Notes: generated from the letters alone by a model not told the origin. 64,000 nucleotides of DNA from Butyrivibrio fibrisolvens (GCF_037113525.1 NZ_CP146963.1:2914001-2978000), one strand, 5' to 3'; counted from the stretch's first letter, positions 34,668 to 44,774 are shown. Made by a program: numbers and translations.

Positions 34668-36455
34668 TTACTCTTCCACATATGTATCTTCCGTTATGCT
34701 TCCATCGAGATTTACAAAGAAGCTCTTCATGCCATAGTAATAGCTGTCATTCGCAATGTAGTAATCAAATGCACCTTGTGAATAACCGGATTCATTGGTT
34801 GCCGTAATACTTATAAAATACTGACCTCCGGGATCAAGCTGTATCTGCTCCGAAATAGTCGTCCACACTCCTTCATACGTTGCGATCACATCATTAAGGT
34901 TATAGTCTCTTGCGATCTTGACAGTATAGGTTATAGTTTCAGAATCAAAATCATATGATGGATCCCACCCGCAAGACAATATACCATTTTCATAGGTTAT
35001 TTCTCCTATGTAGAATGGCTGTGGCTGCTCCAGTGATTTGAGGTACTCCTGATAATAATACTGCGGCTCATCAGGAATGATATTAAGCAATGTATCGTAT
35101 TGTTCACTTGTCAAAGGCGTATACAGAGAATCTATTCCTGTGTACACATAAGGCTTTACTACTTTACTATAGCTCTCCACCATGCTGCGTAGTCTTTCAG
35201 GTGTCATATATGCAAGTTCATCTCTGATAGCAGCATCAAGCGCCGCCCTGAATTTATCTGATTTAAGACATCTTTGGAATAGTACATTGCCCCAATAGTT
35301 ACTAATTCCCATCTGCCATCCACCAAACTCTATAACATCCCTCATTTCTCTCTCTGTGACCATAAAGCTGTCATCACAGTCCCAGGACAAAATATACCAG
35401 GTGTCATTATTTACCGGACTATACAGATAGAAATTACGGCTTGAGGTATCAACATTCCCTGTCAGGATCTGAAAAGCCATCCAGTATGTAAGGTTTTCAA
35501 TATTAAAATATTTTTCAAGTATAGTATCTATCGGAATAGTATAATCATTTACATCTTCTATCATCTTAATAAGCTTAGTATTATCATTACTTCCCTTGAT
35601 CTCCATGTATGTTTCAAAAAGATCAAGATCAAAATCAGGATCATCTACATTTTTGATGGCATCCTCATATCTGTAGAATTCAAAATAATTGATCTTATAA
35701 AGATAACCACTCTTATTAAGTCCATGAACCTTCAGAGCAGTCTTGTTAAGCTGCTCAACCTGAGTATACAGGCCATAATCTTCAAAACCATCATCTGTTC
35801 CGTCTGTAAGATCATTAACATACAGATGCACAAACTGAGTTCTAAGACTCATCATCTGATCAATCCCTGTCATAAGGTCAAAACAGAGCTTATTCCTAAA
35901 CCTCAATCCATCCATCTCGTGCTTGTTCAAAGCAATAGTTGTCTGCCCCCTGAAATCTCCCTTATTATCCTTGATCTCTATTTTGTAATTCTTCTGATCA
36001 TATCTGGTAGATGTCTGGCCTCTTATATTAACCGTAGCATTAGGCGCAGTCTCCCCATATCCAAGCTCTCCAAAGGAAGGCCCGTTCTCATCTCCCACCT
36101 GCAAAAGGCCTGCAACCTTATATCTGTCAACACCCATATCCTTATAGTCAGAGTCACTATAACTATTGATCTCTTTCCAGGTGTGATCTGTCCCTTCTGC
36201 AGCATTACCCTTCCTTACAGTCAGGTACATGGTCACAACATCATAAGGATCATCATTTATGTAAAGAGCATAATTGTCAGATATATTATCAGTAAGCACC
36301 GTATCCTGGGCAAAAGAAACATCCTCCACCTGTGAAGGTGTTCTCTTTTGCTGCTCAATTTCGGTAATAGCCGCATCGTAACCATCCTGGAATACGCTAA
36401 GAGCTATAAGTGCTACTATCAAAACAAACATAGATACAAATCGGCTAATCTTCAT
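34668..36455 (-). CDS. CotH-family surface kinase-like protein
   Basis: 595 residues. A signal anchor (about 5-23) leads into a CotH domain (about 60-440) with NIRGQTSTRYDQKNYKIEI, ALNKHEMDGLRFRNKL, GLYTQVEQ and WDCDDSF, the last containing the metal-binding Asp of the atypical kinase fold. A C-terminal fibronectin-like domain (about 490-580) follows. Bacillus CotH phosphorylates spore-coat proteins. Here it would act outside the membrane on a wall or matrix protein. It is coupled to pelG by an ATGA overlap and to the VTC gene downstream. Confidence 0.85.
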   Translation of the reverse strand: MKISRFVSMFVLIVALIALSVFQDGYDAAITEIEQQKRTPSQVEDVSFAQDTVLTDNISDNYALYINDDPYDVVTMYLTVRKGNAAEGTDHTWKEINSYSDSDYKDMGVDRYKVAGLLQVGDENGPSFGELGYGETAPNATVNIRGQTSTRYDQKNYKIEIKDNKGDFRGQTTIALNKHEMDGLRFRNKLCFDLMTGIDQMMSLRTQFVHLYVNDLTDGTDDGFEDYGLYTQVEQLNKTALKVHGLNKSGYLYKINYFEFYRYEDAIKNVDDPDFDLDLFETYMEIKGSNDNTKLIKMIEDVNDYTIPIDTILEKYFNIENLTYWMAFQILTGNVDTSSRNFYLYSPVNNDTWYILSWDCDDSFMVTEREMRDVIEFGGWQMGISNYWGNVLFQRCLKSDKFRAALDAAIRDELAYMTPERLRSMVESYSKVVKPYVYTGIDSLYTPLTSEQYDTLLNIIPDEPQYYYQEYLKSLEQPQPFYIGEITYENGILSCGWDPSYDFDSETITYTVKIARDYNLNDVIATYEGVWTTISEQIQLDPGGQYFISITATNESGYSQGAFDYYIANDSYYYGMKSFFVNLDGSITEDTYVEE

Positions 36456-37963
36456 AGCTTACCAGCCTCCTGTTCCTGCTTAGCTGCAACCTGTTTTTCT
36501 AAAACCCTGCCACCTGATCTTCCAAAGAAATTGTCAAGTTCCTCACCAAGAAAAGTAAAAACGCTCCTTTTTTCCCTTCGCACCATAGGCTGAGATGCAA
36601 GGATATGGAAAGGAATATTCTGCAAAAAGGTATATAGCCTGAAAATGCAGTATACAAGATATGCCATACTGCCCAGAGCAAATGCAAAACCGTAATATCT
36701 GACATTAAAATTAAGCGATATTATTGACCCCGCAGTTGTTACCACCGCAAATATCAGCGTAGAAATCCCTGCTCCCTCATAGTCGGTAAAATACATAAGG
36801 ATCAGCATTATAACATTGCCTATCGCATAGACTCCGTACCCTACGCACAGTATCCTGAAATATCCGTCCATAAGATCGTCAAAACCAAGAGGAAGCTTAT
36901 TAAGAAGAGTCATACCTATCGATAGCATGAGCGCCGTAGCATAAAACTGCCTCCTTGCGGTATAAACAAGCTCGTGAAGCAGAACCTCCTTCATCTCTTT
37001 TTCTGCGATCTTGATCTCTCCCAAAGATCCTTTCCCGTTAAAAAGGTCATAATATTTTCTGTACTTGGGATAAAAATGGACCTCGACAGAAGCTACAAAA
37101 TTGATATTGGTAATGAGTATCGTCATAAAGGCAAAAAGTGCCGGAATATCATGCTGGGGCGCTCCGTAGTACAGTCCCTGTATATGCTTACCAACATTGG
37201 AGAACCACGCTATTACAAGATGCGAATACAGTCCTATACTTGAACAAAGACCTATGATCACAAGAGACTTATATTCATCTATCCAGTGAAGGAAAGCAAA
37301 ATAAGCCCTGCTATTTGCAGGAAAATACTGATACAAAAGAAGTATGTCAACACACATCATGACACCGTATCCAAGACAGACAAATCCAAGTAGCAGCTCT
37401 ATGGATACCGGAACAAAAAAGCATATGACTACCGAACCTCCAAGCGATACCAATATTGAAATAACATATCCAATAAGTATACCCTTGTAATTCTTGATCG
37501 CCGTAAGGTAATTCATCATCATCCATACGCACAGAAGTTCAGAGAGCATAACAAGATTAAGAAGCACATGGATCATGCTGGTACCTGTTACTATAAGGAT
37601 CGTTCCATAAATAAAACATCCTACAGGAAGAATTATAAACAGCGATCCTGAAAGCGATCCTATAACTTCCTCTTCTTTTTCCTGATAGAGCATGTCTGAT
37701 ACATATCTTGTAACGACCATGCCAAGGATACCTGTGATAAAAAGGGATATGAGAAGGTTATAGGTTATCATACTGGTAAGAAACTCCCTGTTTTGCTCAC
37801 TGAGCCCAAAATGAGTCGCTATGATACCTATCCCCATCAGGTAAAAAATTCCAAGCAACATTGGACCTGCAGTTATCATGCCTGTGTAGCCGTAGGCACG
37901 AAGAACTCCAAGTACGCCAGTAGCCTTGAATAATTTTTTAAGCTCAAAACCAATACCAGCCAT
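36452..37963 (-). CDS. pelG: PelG, Pel polysaccharide MOP-type transporter
   Basis: 503 residues with about 12 membrane helices. The start GIGFELKKLFK is typical of PelG, and the sequence continues as a Wzx/MOP-superfamily protein. PelG forms the inner-membrane synthase-transport complex with PelF, PelD and PelE. It lies 111 bp after pelF and overlaps CotH by ATGA. The last 40 residues are a charged cytosolic tail. AAAGG lies 7 bases before the ATG. Confidence 0.92.
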   Translation of the reverse strand: MAGIGFELKKLFKATGVLGVLRAYGYTGMITAGPMLLGIFYLMGIGIIATHFGLSEQNREFLTSMITYNLLISLFITGILGMVVTRYVSDMLYQEKEEEVIGSLSGSLFIILPVGCFIYGTILIVTGTSMIHVLLNLVMLSELLCVWMMMNYLTAIKNYKGILIGYVISILVSLGGSVVICFFVPVSIELLLGFVCLGYGVMMCVDILLLYQYFPANSRAYFAFLHWIDEYKSLVIIGLCSSIGLYSHLVIAWFSNVGKHIQGLYYGAPQHDIPALFAFMTILITNINFVASVEVHFYPKYRKYYDLFNGKGSLGEIKIAEKEMKEVLLHELVYTARRQFYATALMLSIGMTLLNKLPLGFDDLMDGYFRILCVGYGVYAIGNVIMLILMYFTDYEGAGISTLIFAVVTTAGSIISLNFNVRYYGFAFALGSMAYLVYCIFRLYTFLQNIPFHILASQPMVRREKRSVFTFLGEELDNFFGRSGGRVLEKQVAAKQEQEAGKL

Positions 37964-38074
37964 ATATCAGCCTTTCGCAAAAAATATATGTTTTCGCAAC
38001 TTTGAATCAGCAATCCGCATTTACTGCAAAAATCTCTGCCTTATATATCGAGGCAATCAAACCATAAAACCAAT

Positions 38075-39478
38075 CTAAAATACACTCTTATACAATTCCT
38101 CATAGAGCCTTAACATATCCTCGTGTCTATAGTATGCTTCTACTCGTTTTTGCCCTATTTCGCCCATCTTTACCCGTTCACTTCTACTCTTACACATCTT
38201 CTCCATTGCACGCGCAATTCCTTCTCTGTGCATAGGAGGTGCAAGGAATCCGGCCACTCCAAAATGATCAGAAGGTCCGCCTTCTAAAAGTTCTCTGCAG
38301 CACCCGACATCCGTAGCAACGCATGGTCTTCTTGCGGCAAGTGACTCAAGAACAGATAAGGGCTGTCCTTCGGAGATAGATGTCAAAATTGTAAAATCTA
38401 TTTTTTTCATATACTCAACTATATTGACCTGGCCTGTAAAAAGAATGTCATCCTTAAGCCCAAGTGAATCCACAAGATTAAGGCATTCCTCATAGTATTC
38501 ATCTTCGTCAACGCCGCCAAGTATGTGGAGTCTTACATCAGACCTTTTGCTTTTCAGTTCGTGAAAAGCATATATCAGACTCTTGATATCCTTGATCTGG
38601 GCAATCCTTATTACAGCTGCGATATCTATCATGCCATCTTCAGGTTTAAGCGGAATGTCGCAGAACCTCTCATATCTTATTCCATTCGGAATAACCGAGC
38701 ATCTGGCAGGGTCTGCTCCAAGCTCGATCTGAGTCTTTTCGGCTCTTTCAAAAAGTGATGTGATCTTTACAGACCTTTGATATATGGCATCTGAGAGCAT
38801 GTAGAAGAACTTGATCCACTGCCTCTTAAAGGCCGGCTGAACCCACTGCGCCCTGATGATCTCTTCTTCTCTTTCTCTTGAATAGATACCATGCTCTGTC
38901 AAAAGAACCGGCTTTCCTGTTTTATATCCGCCTGTAATTGCGATGATCCCTGCATATCCTGTACAAATAGTGTGATAAAGGTCCGCTTTGGGCACATCCT
39001 GCATCAGCATGTAAAGAACAGGCAGGAGCATCGATCTCATAGTGTGAAAAGTATTTGCAAACGGAACGTAAGGATACTTTTCATCGCACAATTTCTGAAG
39101 AACATCAAGAAACTCCTTGCTCATAAGGAAGGACGAGGGATTAACATGCTTATCCTGAAAAAGATGAAGCAGTATCTCCCAGTTTGGATGCTCGCAGTCA
39201 AGAAAATGACTAAGGGTTTCTTTTTCCTCATCATTAAGAGGCGGAATCTTTTTCCTGTCAGGTTTAATTCTTAGAGCATCATCCAGAAATACTTCCTTGA
39301 TCTCAACTACGTTGTCAGGTATCTCGTAAAAAAAGTCTCCTTTGTCTTTGGCGCGCGGACCTATAACCCAGAGCACGAATTCATGCTCTTTCATCGCACT
39401 TATCATCTGATGTGCCCATGACGATACTCCGCCATGAGTATATGGATAACTACCCTCAAGTATCAGACAGATCCTCAC
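38075..39478 (-). CDS. pelF: PelF, Pel glycosyltransferase (GT4)
   Basis: 467 residues from a GTG with AAAGGAGA upstream. GT-B fold: the N-terminal motif EGSYPYTHGGVSSWAHQMI is diagnostic for PelF, and the C-terminal donor site has SEGQPLSVLESLAARRP (the E-x7-E motif). PelF uses UDP-GlcNAc/GalNAc-type sugars to build Pel. It is cytosolic and works with PelG. Confidence 0.95.
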   Translation of the reverse strand: MRICLILEGSYPYTHGGVSSWAHQMISAMKEHEFVLWVIGPRAKDKGDFFYEIPDNVVEIKEVFLDDALRIKPDRKKIPPLNDEEKETLSHFLDCEHPNWEILLHLFQDKHVNPSSFLMSKEFLDVLQKLCDEKYPYVPFANTFHTMRSMLLPVLYMLMQDVPKADLYHTICTGYAGIIAITGGYKTGKPVLLTEHGIYSREREEEIIRAQWVQPAFKRQWIKFFYMLSDAIYQRSVKITSLFERAEKTQIELGADPARCSVIPNGIRYERFCDIPLKPEDGMIDIAAVIRIAQIKDIKSLIYAFHELKSKRSDVRLHILGGVDEDEYYEECLNLVDSLGLKDDILFTGQVNIVEYMKKIDFTILTSISEGQPLSVLESLAARRPCVATDVGCCRELLEGGPSDHFGVAGFLAPPMHREGIARAMEKMCKSRSERVKMGEIGQKRVEAYYRHEDMLRLYEELYKSVF

Positions 39479-39563
39479 GCTTGTCTCCTTTGATCACTGG
39501 TATCTAAATTTCTCTAATCGAAAAGATCATTTATATATGACTATCTTATTTGTATTTAAATAT

Positions 39564-41366
39564 CTACTTTCTGTATTCAATCTCTACCACATCTTCCTTG
39601 ATCTCAAGAAGATACAGATCGCCTTTAAGATACGTAAGCGCTCCTCCTGTAACACTTCCAAGCTGACCACGGTTAACTCTTACAAGGCAGTAAGCTGTAT
39701 CAATTAGCCCCTCGGTATTTATGGTTATACCATCATCTCTTTGATCTATATCGATCACTATATTGGTAAATCTCTGAACAGCGCCCGCCATTCCGCTTCC
39801 TGTAAGATGCCTCATAGGCGGAGCTGATTCATTAAGCCATACCATGTACTCTTCGATAACACTTTTTACAGATTCCCATCCAAGATCAGCACCCCTGTCG
39901 ATATCAAGAAGATCATCAGGATGCATGAAGTGGGATGCAACAAGATGGAAATTCAGCTCTGAAAAAGCTGCAAATCTCATATAACTATCCTTAACACCGC
40001 CTGACACTATTCTTGGAGTGTTGATCATTCCGCTTTCATCAACATCAAATTCCTGGCTGTATGCATCGCTTTCAGAAAGGTATATGGATGCAACAGTCGT
40101 GATCTTTGGATATTCATTGTCGATTATGGCAAGTCCTTCCTTCGAAAGTATGTTAGACGGCGGAACATATACCTGAAGCTTTGCTGTTGGGAAAAGACCT
40201 TCGGAAAACTCTATTACTTCCGTCAGAGCATCACGTATTGTTTCCTGGCTTTCCCACTTTTTATACCCAAGCTCGGTCTTATATTCGAAGTTATTGTCAC
40301 AAAGCGGCTGATGATTGTATCCGTGATAGCCAAGTTCACCACCCGCATTAAGGAGCATATTCCCGTAGTAATAATAGTCCGCAACATCAGTATTTGACTT
40401 AAGTTCGCCGCTGACCTGATTTTCATAGGTCTCTATGACAAGACCCGTATACTGAAAGTTATACTCATTTCCAAGTGAAAGAAGGTCCGGCCACCATACA
40501 TTGGTATAAAACTCCGCTATGTCCATGTCATAGTCACGTCTTATATAAGTACCATCTCCCTTTGGAACAGGCGACGGAAAATCGTCAAGATAGAAGGTGG
40601 CGCCGTTTATAACAGGATATATACACACATCATCAAGAAGCGAGTATGCTGCAGAGTAAATACCTCTATATGCCTTTTCACAATATCCAAAATTACATAC
40701 TACAAAATATCCATCCCCGTACTTTTTTCTCCAGATAAGAGGGGTTGAACCGCAGGTGGCAAACACTTCGCTAAGGTCATCAAGGTTGACCTGCATTGAT
40801 GAAGGATAATAATCCACCAGGAAAAAAGGCGTATTGTTTGAGCCAAGCATAAAGTCATCTTTTGGATCAAAATAATCGACCTCGATATTGTTAAAATCAA
40901 TATCAGTTATTCCAAGCTTTCCGGTGATGATATCAAGAGTCTCTTCTCTTTCTAAAGGAAGCCAGAAAAGAACTTTTCCTCCATCTTCTACATAGTCTGC
41001 ATAGTCCAGTATCTTCTCTCCAAAAGCGGTGAGATGTTTGATACCCATTATTACCTTGTCATAGCCCGTAGGGTCAGGAATTCCCTGGGCTATATCATAA
41101 ACTTCATAAGGCACCCTCATATCCATCAGGATCTGCTTAAGATTCTCACTTGCCAGGACCGAATTTTCATCACCTGAATCCATGATATAAAGGCAGGTCT
41201 TATCTTTGGATGACTCCTTGTGATAGGTGATAAGATCATTATCAACCACAAGAGAATTGCCCTCTGCTGCCTTATATGGAATGCCTGCTCTTTCTATCAG
41301 GAGAAGTACCAAAAAACCTGCAAATCCGATCAGTATTCTAAGAAGGATAACGATGTTTTTTCTCAT
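39564..41366 (-). CDS. pelA: PelA-like polysaccharide deacetylase (DUF2194)
   Basis: 600 residues. One membrane anchor (about 5-27) is followed by a Rossmann-like domain (about 55-240) and a CE4-like deacetylase domain: YLDDFP (D261-D262, catalytic base and metal Asp), GYHGYNHQ (H348 and H352, metal His), YVPPSN and a late LVASHFMHPDD. This corresponds to the PelA deacetylase of Gram-positive pel clusters. The hydrolase domain of Pseudomonas PelA is absent. It should deacetylate Pel outside the membrane. The ATG overlaps the pelE stop. Confidence 0.88.
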   Translation of the reverse strand: MRKNIVILLRILIGFAGFLVLLLIERAGIPYKAAEGNSLVVDNDLITYHKESSKDKTCLYIMDSGDENSVLASENLKQILMDMRVPYEVYDIAQGIPDPTGYDKVIMGIKHLTAFGEKILDYADYVEDGGKVLFWLPLEREETLDIITGKLGITDIDFNNIEVDYFDPKDDFMLGSNNTPFFLVDYYPSSMQVNLDDLSEVFATCGSTPLIWRKKYGDGYFVVCNFGYCEKAYRGIYSAAYSLLDDVCIYPVINGATFYLDDFPSPVPKGDGTYIRRDYDMDIAEFYTNVWWPDLLSLGNEYNFQYTGLVIETYENQVSGELKSNTDVADYYYYGNMLLNAGGELGYHGYNHQPLCDNNFEYKTELGYKKWESQETIRDALTEVIEFSEGLFPTAKLQVYVPPSNILSKEGLAIIDNEYPKITTVASIYLSESDAYSQEFDVDESGMINTPRIVSGGVKDSYMRFAAFSELNFHLVASHFMHPDDLLDIDRGADLGWESVKSVIEEYMVWLNESAPPMRHLTGSGMAGAVQRFTNIVIDIDQRDDGITINTEGLIDTAYCLVRVNRGQLGSVTGGALTYLKGDLYLLEIKEDVVEIEYRK

Positions 41367-42259
41367 GCCTGCATCTCCTCCTTTCCTGACCAGAAGGAGA
41401 TCAGCTTTCGAAGCTCAACCGATTTGTATCCGTCTTTTTTGTCATAATCATTTATAAGCTCTTTTAACTGCTTGCCCTGACGTGTCTCGTAGTAGTAGCG
41501 GACTCGAAGGGTAAAGGTCTCTTCATCCTGCGGGTACTTGTCATAAAGATAGCTGGTAAGCTCATCAGCAAGGCCGAACTGTCCTGAATCCATATAGCTT
41601 TCCGCAAGCTCCATATAACTTTTCTTAGAAGGATGGAGCCTTATCAGCTGGCGAAGAAGCTGCTGATAGGTATTGGTCGATATCTCAAGAAGCTGACCTA
41701 CGCACAGGCCGCTGTTTATATAACTTGAAAGATAGTCGGCATAACTTGTTATAAGATTTTCATTGTTCTGGTCATTAGCATATTCTGTCGCATACTGCTG
41801 AAGGCGAAGCTCGTACTCTTTGGAAAATTCTGCCATGGCAGTGGTTGCATAGTGAACGACCTCAACATCATCATTGAGGCGGGCCTTGCTAAGGGCGCCT
41901 ACATACTGGCGGTTATTCTCCATAAGAACGTCAAGCATGACAGATCTTCTGGTAACCGGGTCATCCAAAATAAGTGCATCTTCAAGAGGTATATCATTAG
42001 TAGACTCCACGGGCCTTGAGGGTTCCTCTTCATCACTTAATAAAGATGCCTTCATGTTCTCAAGCTCTGCATATTTGGAGCCTGCCTTTCCACTTACATA
42101 GTAAATATGGATTATCGCAGCGCACATAAGCCCAAATACCGGCACGAAGAGCACTACTGCCAGAAATGGGAGGGGAATCTTTATGAAGTTAAGGGCTGTT
42201 AGTACACCTACGGCAATTACTGCTAAAAGATGTACTACTATAAATGAAATTAGTATCAC
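41363..42259 (-). CDS. pelE: PelE, membrane protein with TPR-like domain
   Basis: 298 residues from a GTG with AAGGGG upstream. Two adjacent membrane helices (about 1-22, 27-50) are followed by a cytosolic helical-repeat domain (about 95-295; KKSYMELAESYMDSGQFGLADEL is a TPR). This matches PelE, which scaffolds PelD, PelF and PelG. A low-complexity tract fills the 107 bp between it and pelD. Confidence 0.85.
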   Translation of the reverse strand: MILISFIVVHLLAVIAVGVLTALNFIKIPLPFLAVVLFVPVFGLMCAAIIHIYYVSGKAGSKYAELENMKASLLSDEEEPSRPVESTNDIPLEDALILDDPVTRRSVMLDVLMENNRQYVGALSKARLNDDVEVVHYATTAMAEFSKEYELRLQQYATEYANDQNNENLITSYADYLSSYINSGLCVGQLLEISTNTYQQLLRQLIRLHPSKKSYMELAESYMDSGQFGLADELTSYLYDKYPQDEETFTLRVRYYYETRQGKQLKELINDYDKKDGYKSVELRKLISFWSGKEEMQA

Positions 42260-42309
42260 GCTAGTTTATGTCCCCTTTATGATCTTTTTCACGTCTTCTT
42301 TCACTTCTT

Positions 42310-42378
42310 TTGTTTATTCTTTTATTCTTTTATTTATTCTTTTATTTATTCTTTCATTTATTTTGTTTATTCTTTTAC
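42310..42378. repeat. Low-complexity ttttattc tandem tract in the pelD-pelE gap
   Basis: About six imperfect copies of a ttttatt(c/t)-type unit lie just after and slightly into the 3' end of pelD. A likely site of length variation. Confidence 0.7.
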
Positions 42379-44484
42379 TTCAGTAGTTTCATCAACCGGA
42401 TACATATCTTCAATCTTTTCACACTTAAAGCCTGCCTTTTCGAATCTTCCCATGATGATCTCTTCACCCTTTTCATCAACCTGGGTTGCAAGAATATATA
42501 CATTGCCATCATTTCCAAGACAGACAGAGTCGTTGTATCTTGTCTTTCCACGAAGAAGAGTTTCCCATTCATCTGCTTTTTTGCCTTCTCCGTCTATTTT
42601 GAAAAGTCTGAAATCAGTGATCTCATTATCTGACATGTTGCGCTGGATCCTTAGCTGCATACGGAAGTAGTCTTCATACATAATTCCGCCACCGTTATAG
42701 AATTCGCGCTGCCTTACTGCACTTTGATACTGCCATGCTTTAACTATGAAGTTTTCAAGAAGACCTGCGAGAACTCTTATAAGGTTTGCATAGTAAACGC
42801 TCATCTGTGAAAAGGCTACGTTGTAAATCGCAATAAGAACCGTAACATTACCATCAGAAAGAACACCAGCCACATAACAGGGCTGCCCTTCCTGCGGCTT
42901 CCTGTTGATCCATAGTTCACCTTTAGACAGAGTTTCTATGATATCGGTATACTCAGACAGGTCGATGGATTTTTTGATACGTCTTGCAATTCCCGGGGAA
43001 GATACTTCCAGTCTTGCAAATCTTGCAGAAGAATCATATATCGTATATATGGCAACAGAATGATTATCAAGAATGTCTTCAATAACAGGAATGGATTCTG
43101 CAAAGATAAGCTCTGATCTTGACTGATTGAGCCTTGTAACGACATCAAATATCCGGCCAAATCCCTGCTTTGACAGAGTCAGATTCTGCTTATATTCATT
43201 CTTGTACTGAAGTGCTTCCTGATACAGGTCTGATACAAATTCATTTTCCGATTCAAGCTTTTTGTTCTCATCACGTACAAAGCCTGCCTCATCTTCTTTT
43301 CTCTGACGGGTATATCCACAGATAGCGGCTGTGATATAGAACAGGATAAAGGGAACCCAGTTACCGGGATCATAGAACAGCATCATCCACTCAGTGCCGT
43401 TTCTGTAATAGGCGATGGCAAGGGATATGATCATCAGAGTTGCAGATATAAAGCCGGCTGCAGAGCCCCAGATCGTAGACATTATGACTACAAATAAAAG
43501 TCTGTAATCTATAAGTCTGAACTGAACATTGGATTTTGAGATATGAACTGCCAGTTCGACCATAAAAAAGCCAAAGGTAAGTTCAGCCGTAAGGAGCAGT
43601 TTTTGTGGCAGGCGGACTTTGGCACGCAGCCTTTCAAAAAAGCCCATCTTATGACTTTCTTTTTCCAAAAATTCTTTGTAAAGCTCGGGTACCATATCAG
43701 ATGTCCTGCTGAGGGCAATCCAGCCGTAGCGCTCTCTTGCTATCTTTTCATCAGGATCCATATAGCTGTCAGGAGATCCGTCTGCAGGATTTATATCAGC
43801 ATTAGGAACAAGACTCTTAACGACTGAAATAAGATCGTCAATAGTCTCATAGCCTGAAGGAAGAAGATGTATTGATTCATTTTCATCTCTAAAGTCATCA
43901 AGAAGTCTGAACATAAAAGTAGAGAAATCTTCATGGCTTATGAACATGAGTCTGGAACCGGCAGTTTTGTTAAGATTAACCTTTCTGCCATTTCTTATAT
44001 CGGTGAATAATCCCGTGAAAAAGCCGCCCTTGTGAAGGTGACCGACTATACCGGGAGAATATATGATCTTGAGAGTAAAGCCATAGACATCGCGGTAATA
44101 CTTAAGGAGGTTTTTGCAGCTTTCAAGCAGTATACCTTTGTCGCTGTCTTCCTCTTCTTCTGAAAGATAGGGGGCTATAAAGATAAATTGACGAAGTTTG
44201 ATATGCCTTGTAAGTGACAAAAGAGCATTTAACCTGTAAATCTCATCTGTCGGCTCGAAGCCTGGTTCTGTATAGCGCGACCAAAAGATAACCCTTTCAA
44301 AACCATATGTCAGAAAGAGTCTTTTAAAATTATCATCCAGAGGTGAAATGGGGATCCATCTGATATGTCTCTCTTTTCTGGGTGTGACAGAAGGATCGGC
44401 AATGATCACGGTGTCATCCCCGAATATCTTTTCAATACTTTCATCCGAAATTGCATTAGCATTCCCAGTAAGTAAAGTATCCAT
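42367..44484 (-). CDS. pelD: PelD-like c-di-GMP receptor with SDR-like N-terminus
   Basis: 705 residues from ATG 44484 (AAAGG at 7 bases). Residues 1-260 resemble an NAD-dependent epimerase/SDR (REFIFIAPYLS-like strand, IIYSPGIVG, then HLLPSGYETI). Membrane helices follow at about 300-395, then a coiled coil, a GAF domain (about 440-590) and a degenerate GGDEF domain. The I-site-like R649-Y-N-D652 is kept, with LGNDGN where GGDEF would be, so it should bind but not make c-di-GMP. It heads the pel operon. Confidence 0.88.
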   Translation of the reverse strand: MDTLLTGNANAISDESIEKIFGDDTVIIADPSVTPRKERHIRWIPISPLDDNFKRLFLTYGFERVIFWSRYTEPGFEPTDEIYRLNALLSLTRHIKLRQFIFIAPYLSEEEEDSDKGILLESCKNLLKYYRDVYGFTLKIIYSPGIVGHLHKGGFFTGLFTDIRNGRKVNLNKTAGSRLMFISHEDFSTFMFRLLDDFRDENESIHLLPSGYETIDDLISVVKSLVPNADINPADGSPDSYMDPDEKIARERYGWIALSRTSDMVPELYKEFLEKESHKMGFFERLRAKVRLPQKLLLTAELTFGFFMVELAVHISKSNVQFRLIDYRLLFVVIMSTIWGSAAGFISATLMIISLAIAYYRNGTEWMMLFYDPGNWVPFILFYITAAICGYTRQRKEDEAGFVRDENKKLESENEFVSDLYQEALQYKNEYKQNLTLSKQGFGRIFDVVTRLNQSRSELIFAESIPVIEDILDNHSVAIYTIYDSSARFARLEVSSPGIARRIKKSIDLSEYTDIIETLSKGELWINRKPQEGQPCYVAGVLSDGNVTVLIAIYNVAFSQMSVYYANLIRVLAGLLENFIVKAWQYQSAVRQREFYNGGGIMYEDYFRMQLRIQRNMSDNEITDFRLFKIDGEGKKADEWETLLRGKTRYNDSVCLGNDGNVYILATQVDEKGEEIIMGRFEKAGFKCEKIEDMYPVDETTEVKE

Positions 44485-44514
44485 TTTATACCTTTCCCGA
44501 AGCATACCTATATG

Positions 44515-44554
44515 AAAAAAAGCCTTCTAATAGTATTCTCTATTATTTCGGCTT
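44515..44554 (-). terminator. Terminator in the pelD leader
   Basis: On the minus strand AGCCGAAATAATAG pairs imperfectly with CTATTAGAAGGCT, followed by seven U, only about 30 bases before the pelD start. It would stop transcription before pelD unless opened. Confidence 0.7.
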
Positions 44555-44586
44555 CTTTGGAGGTTTTGTTTAGATGGGATTGTGCG

Positions 44587-44755
44587 GGCAGGAATATGGC
44601 AGATAAGATCATAGGCCTCATGTGAAATAATTCTGGATTTTTCTAAGGAGATTATCCGCTTTCGTGAACATGCTATACTTCAGCTCCTAATCTCCTAAGA
44701 AAAATCTGGAATTATTTCAAAATCGGCCTACAATCTTATCTGCCATATTCCTGCC
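44587..44755. repeat. Long inverted repeat (68-bp arms) upstream of pelD
   Basis: 44587-44654 and 44688-44755 are reverse complements at 59 of 68 positions, separated by a 33-base loop. Some mismatches become G-U pairs in one strand and some in the other. It is not a known riboswitch; it could be a MITE-like remnant or an RNA control element. Confidence 0.85.
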
Positions 44756-44774
44756 ATTCACGTTTTCGTATAAC

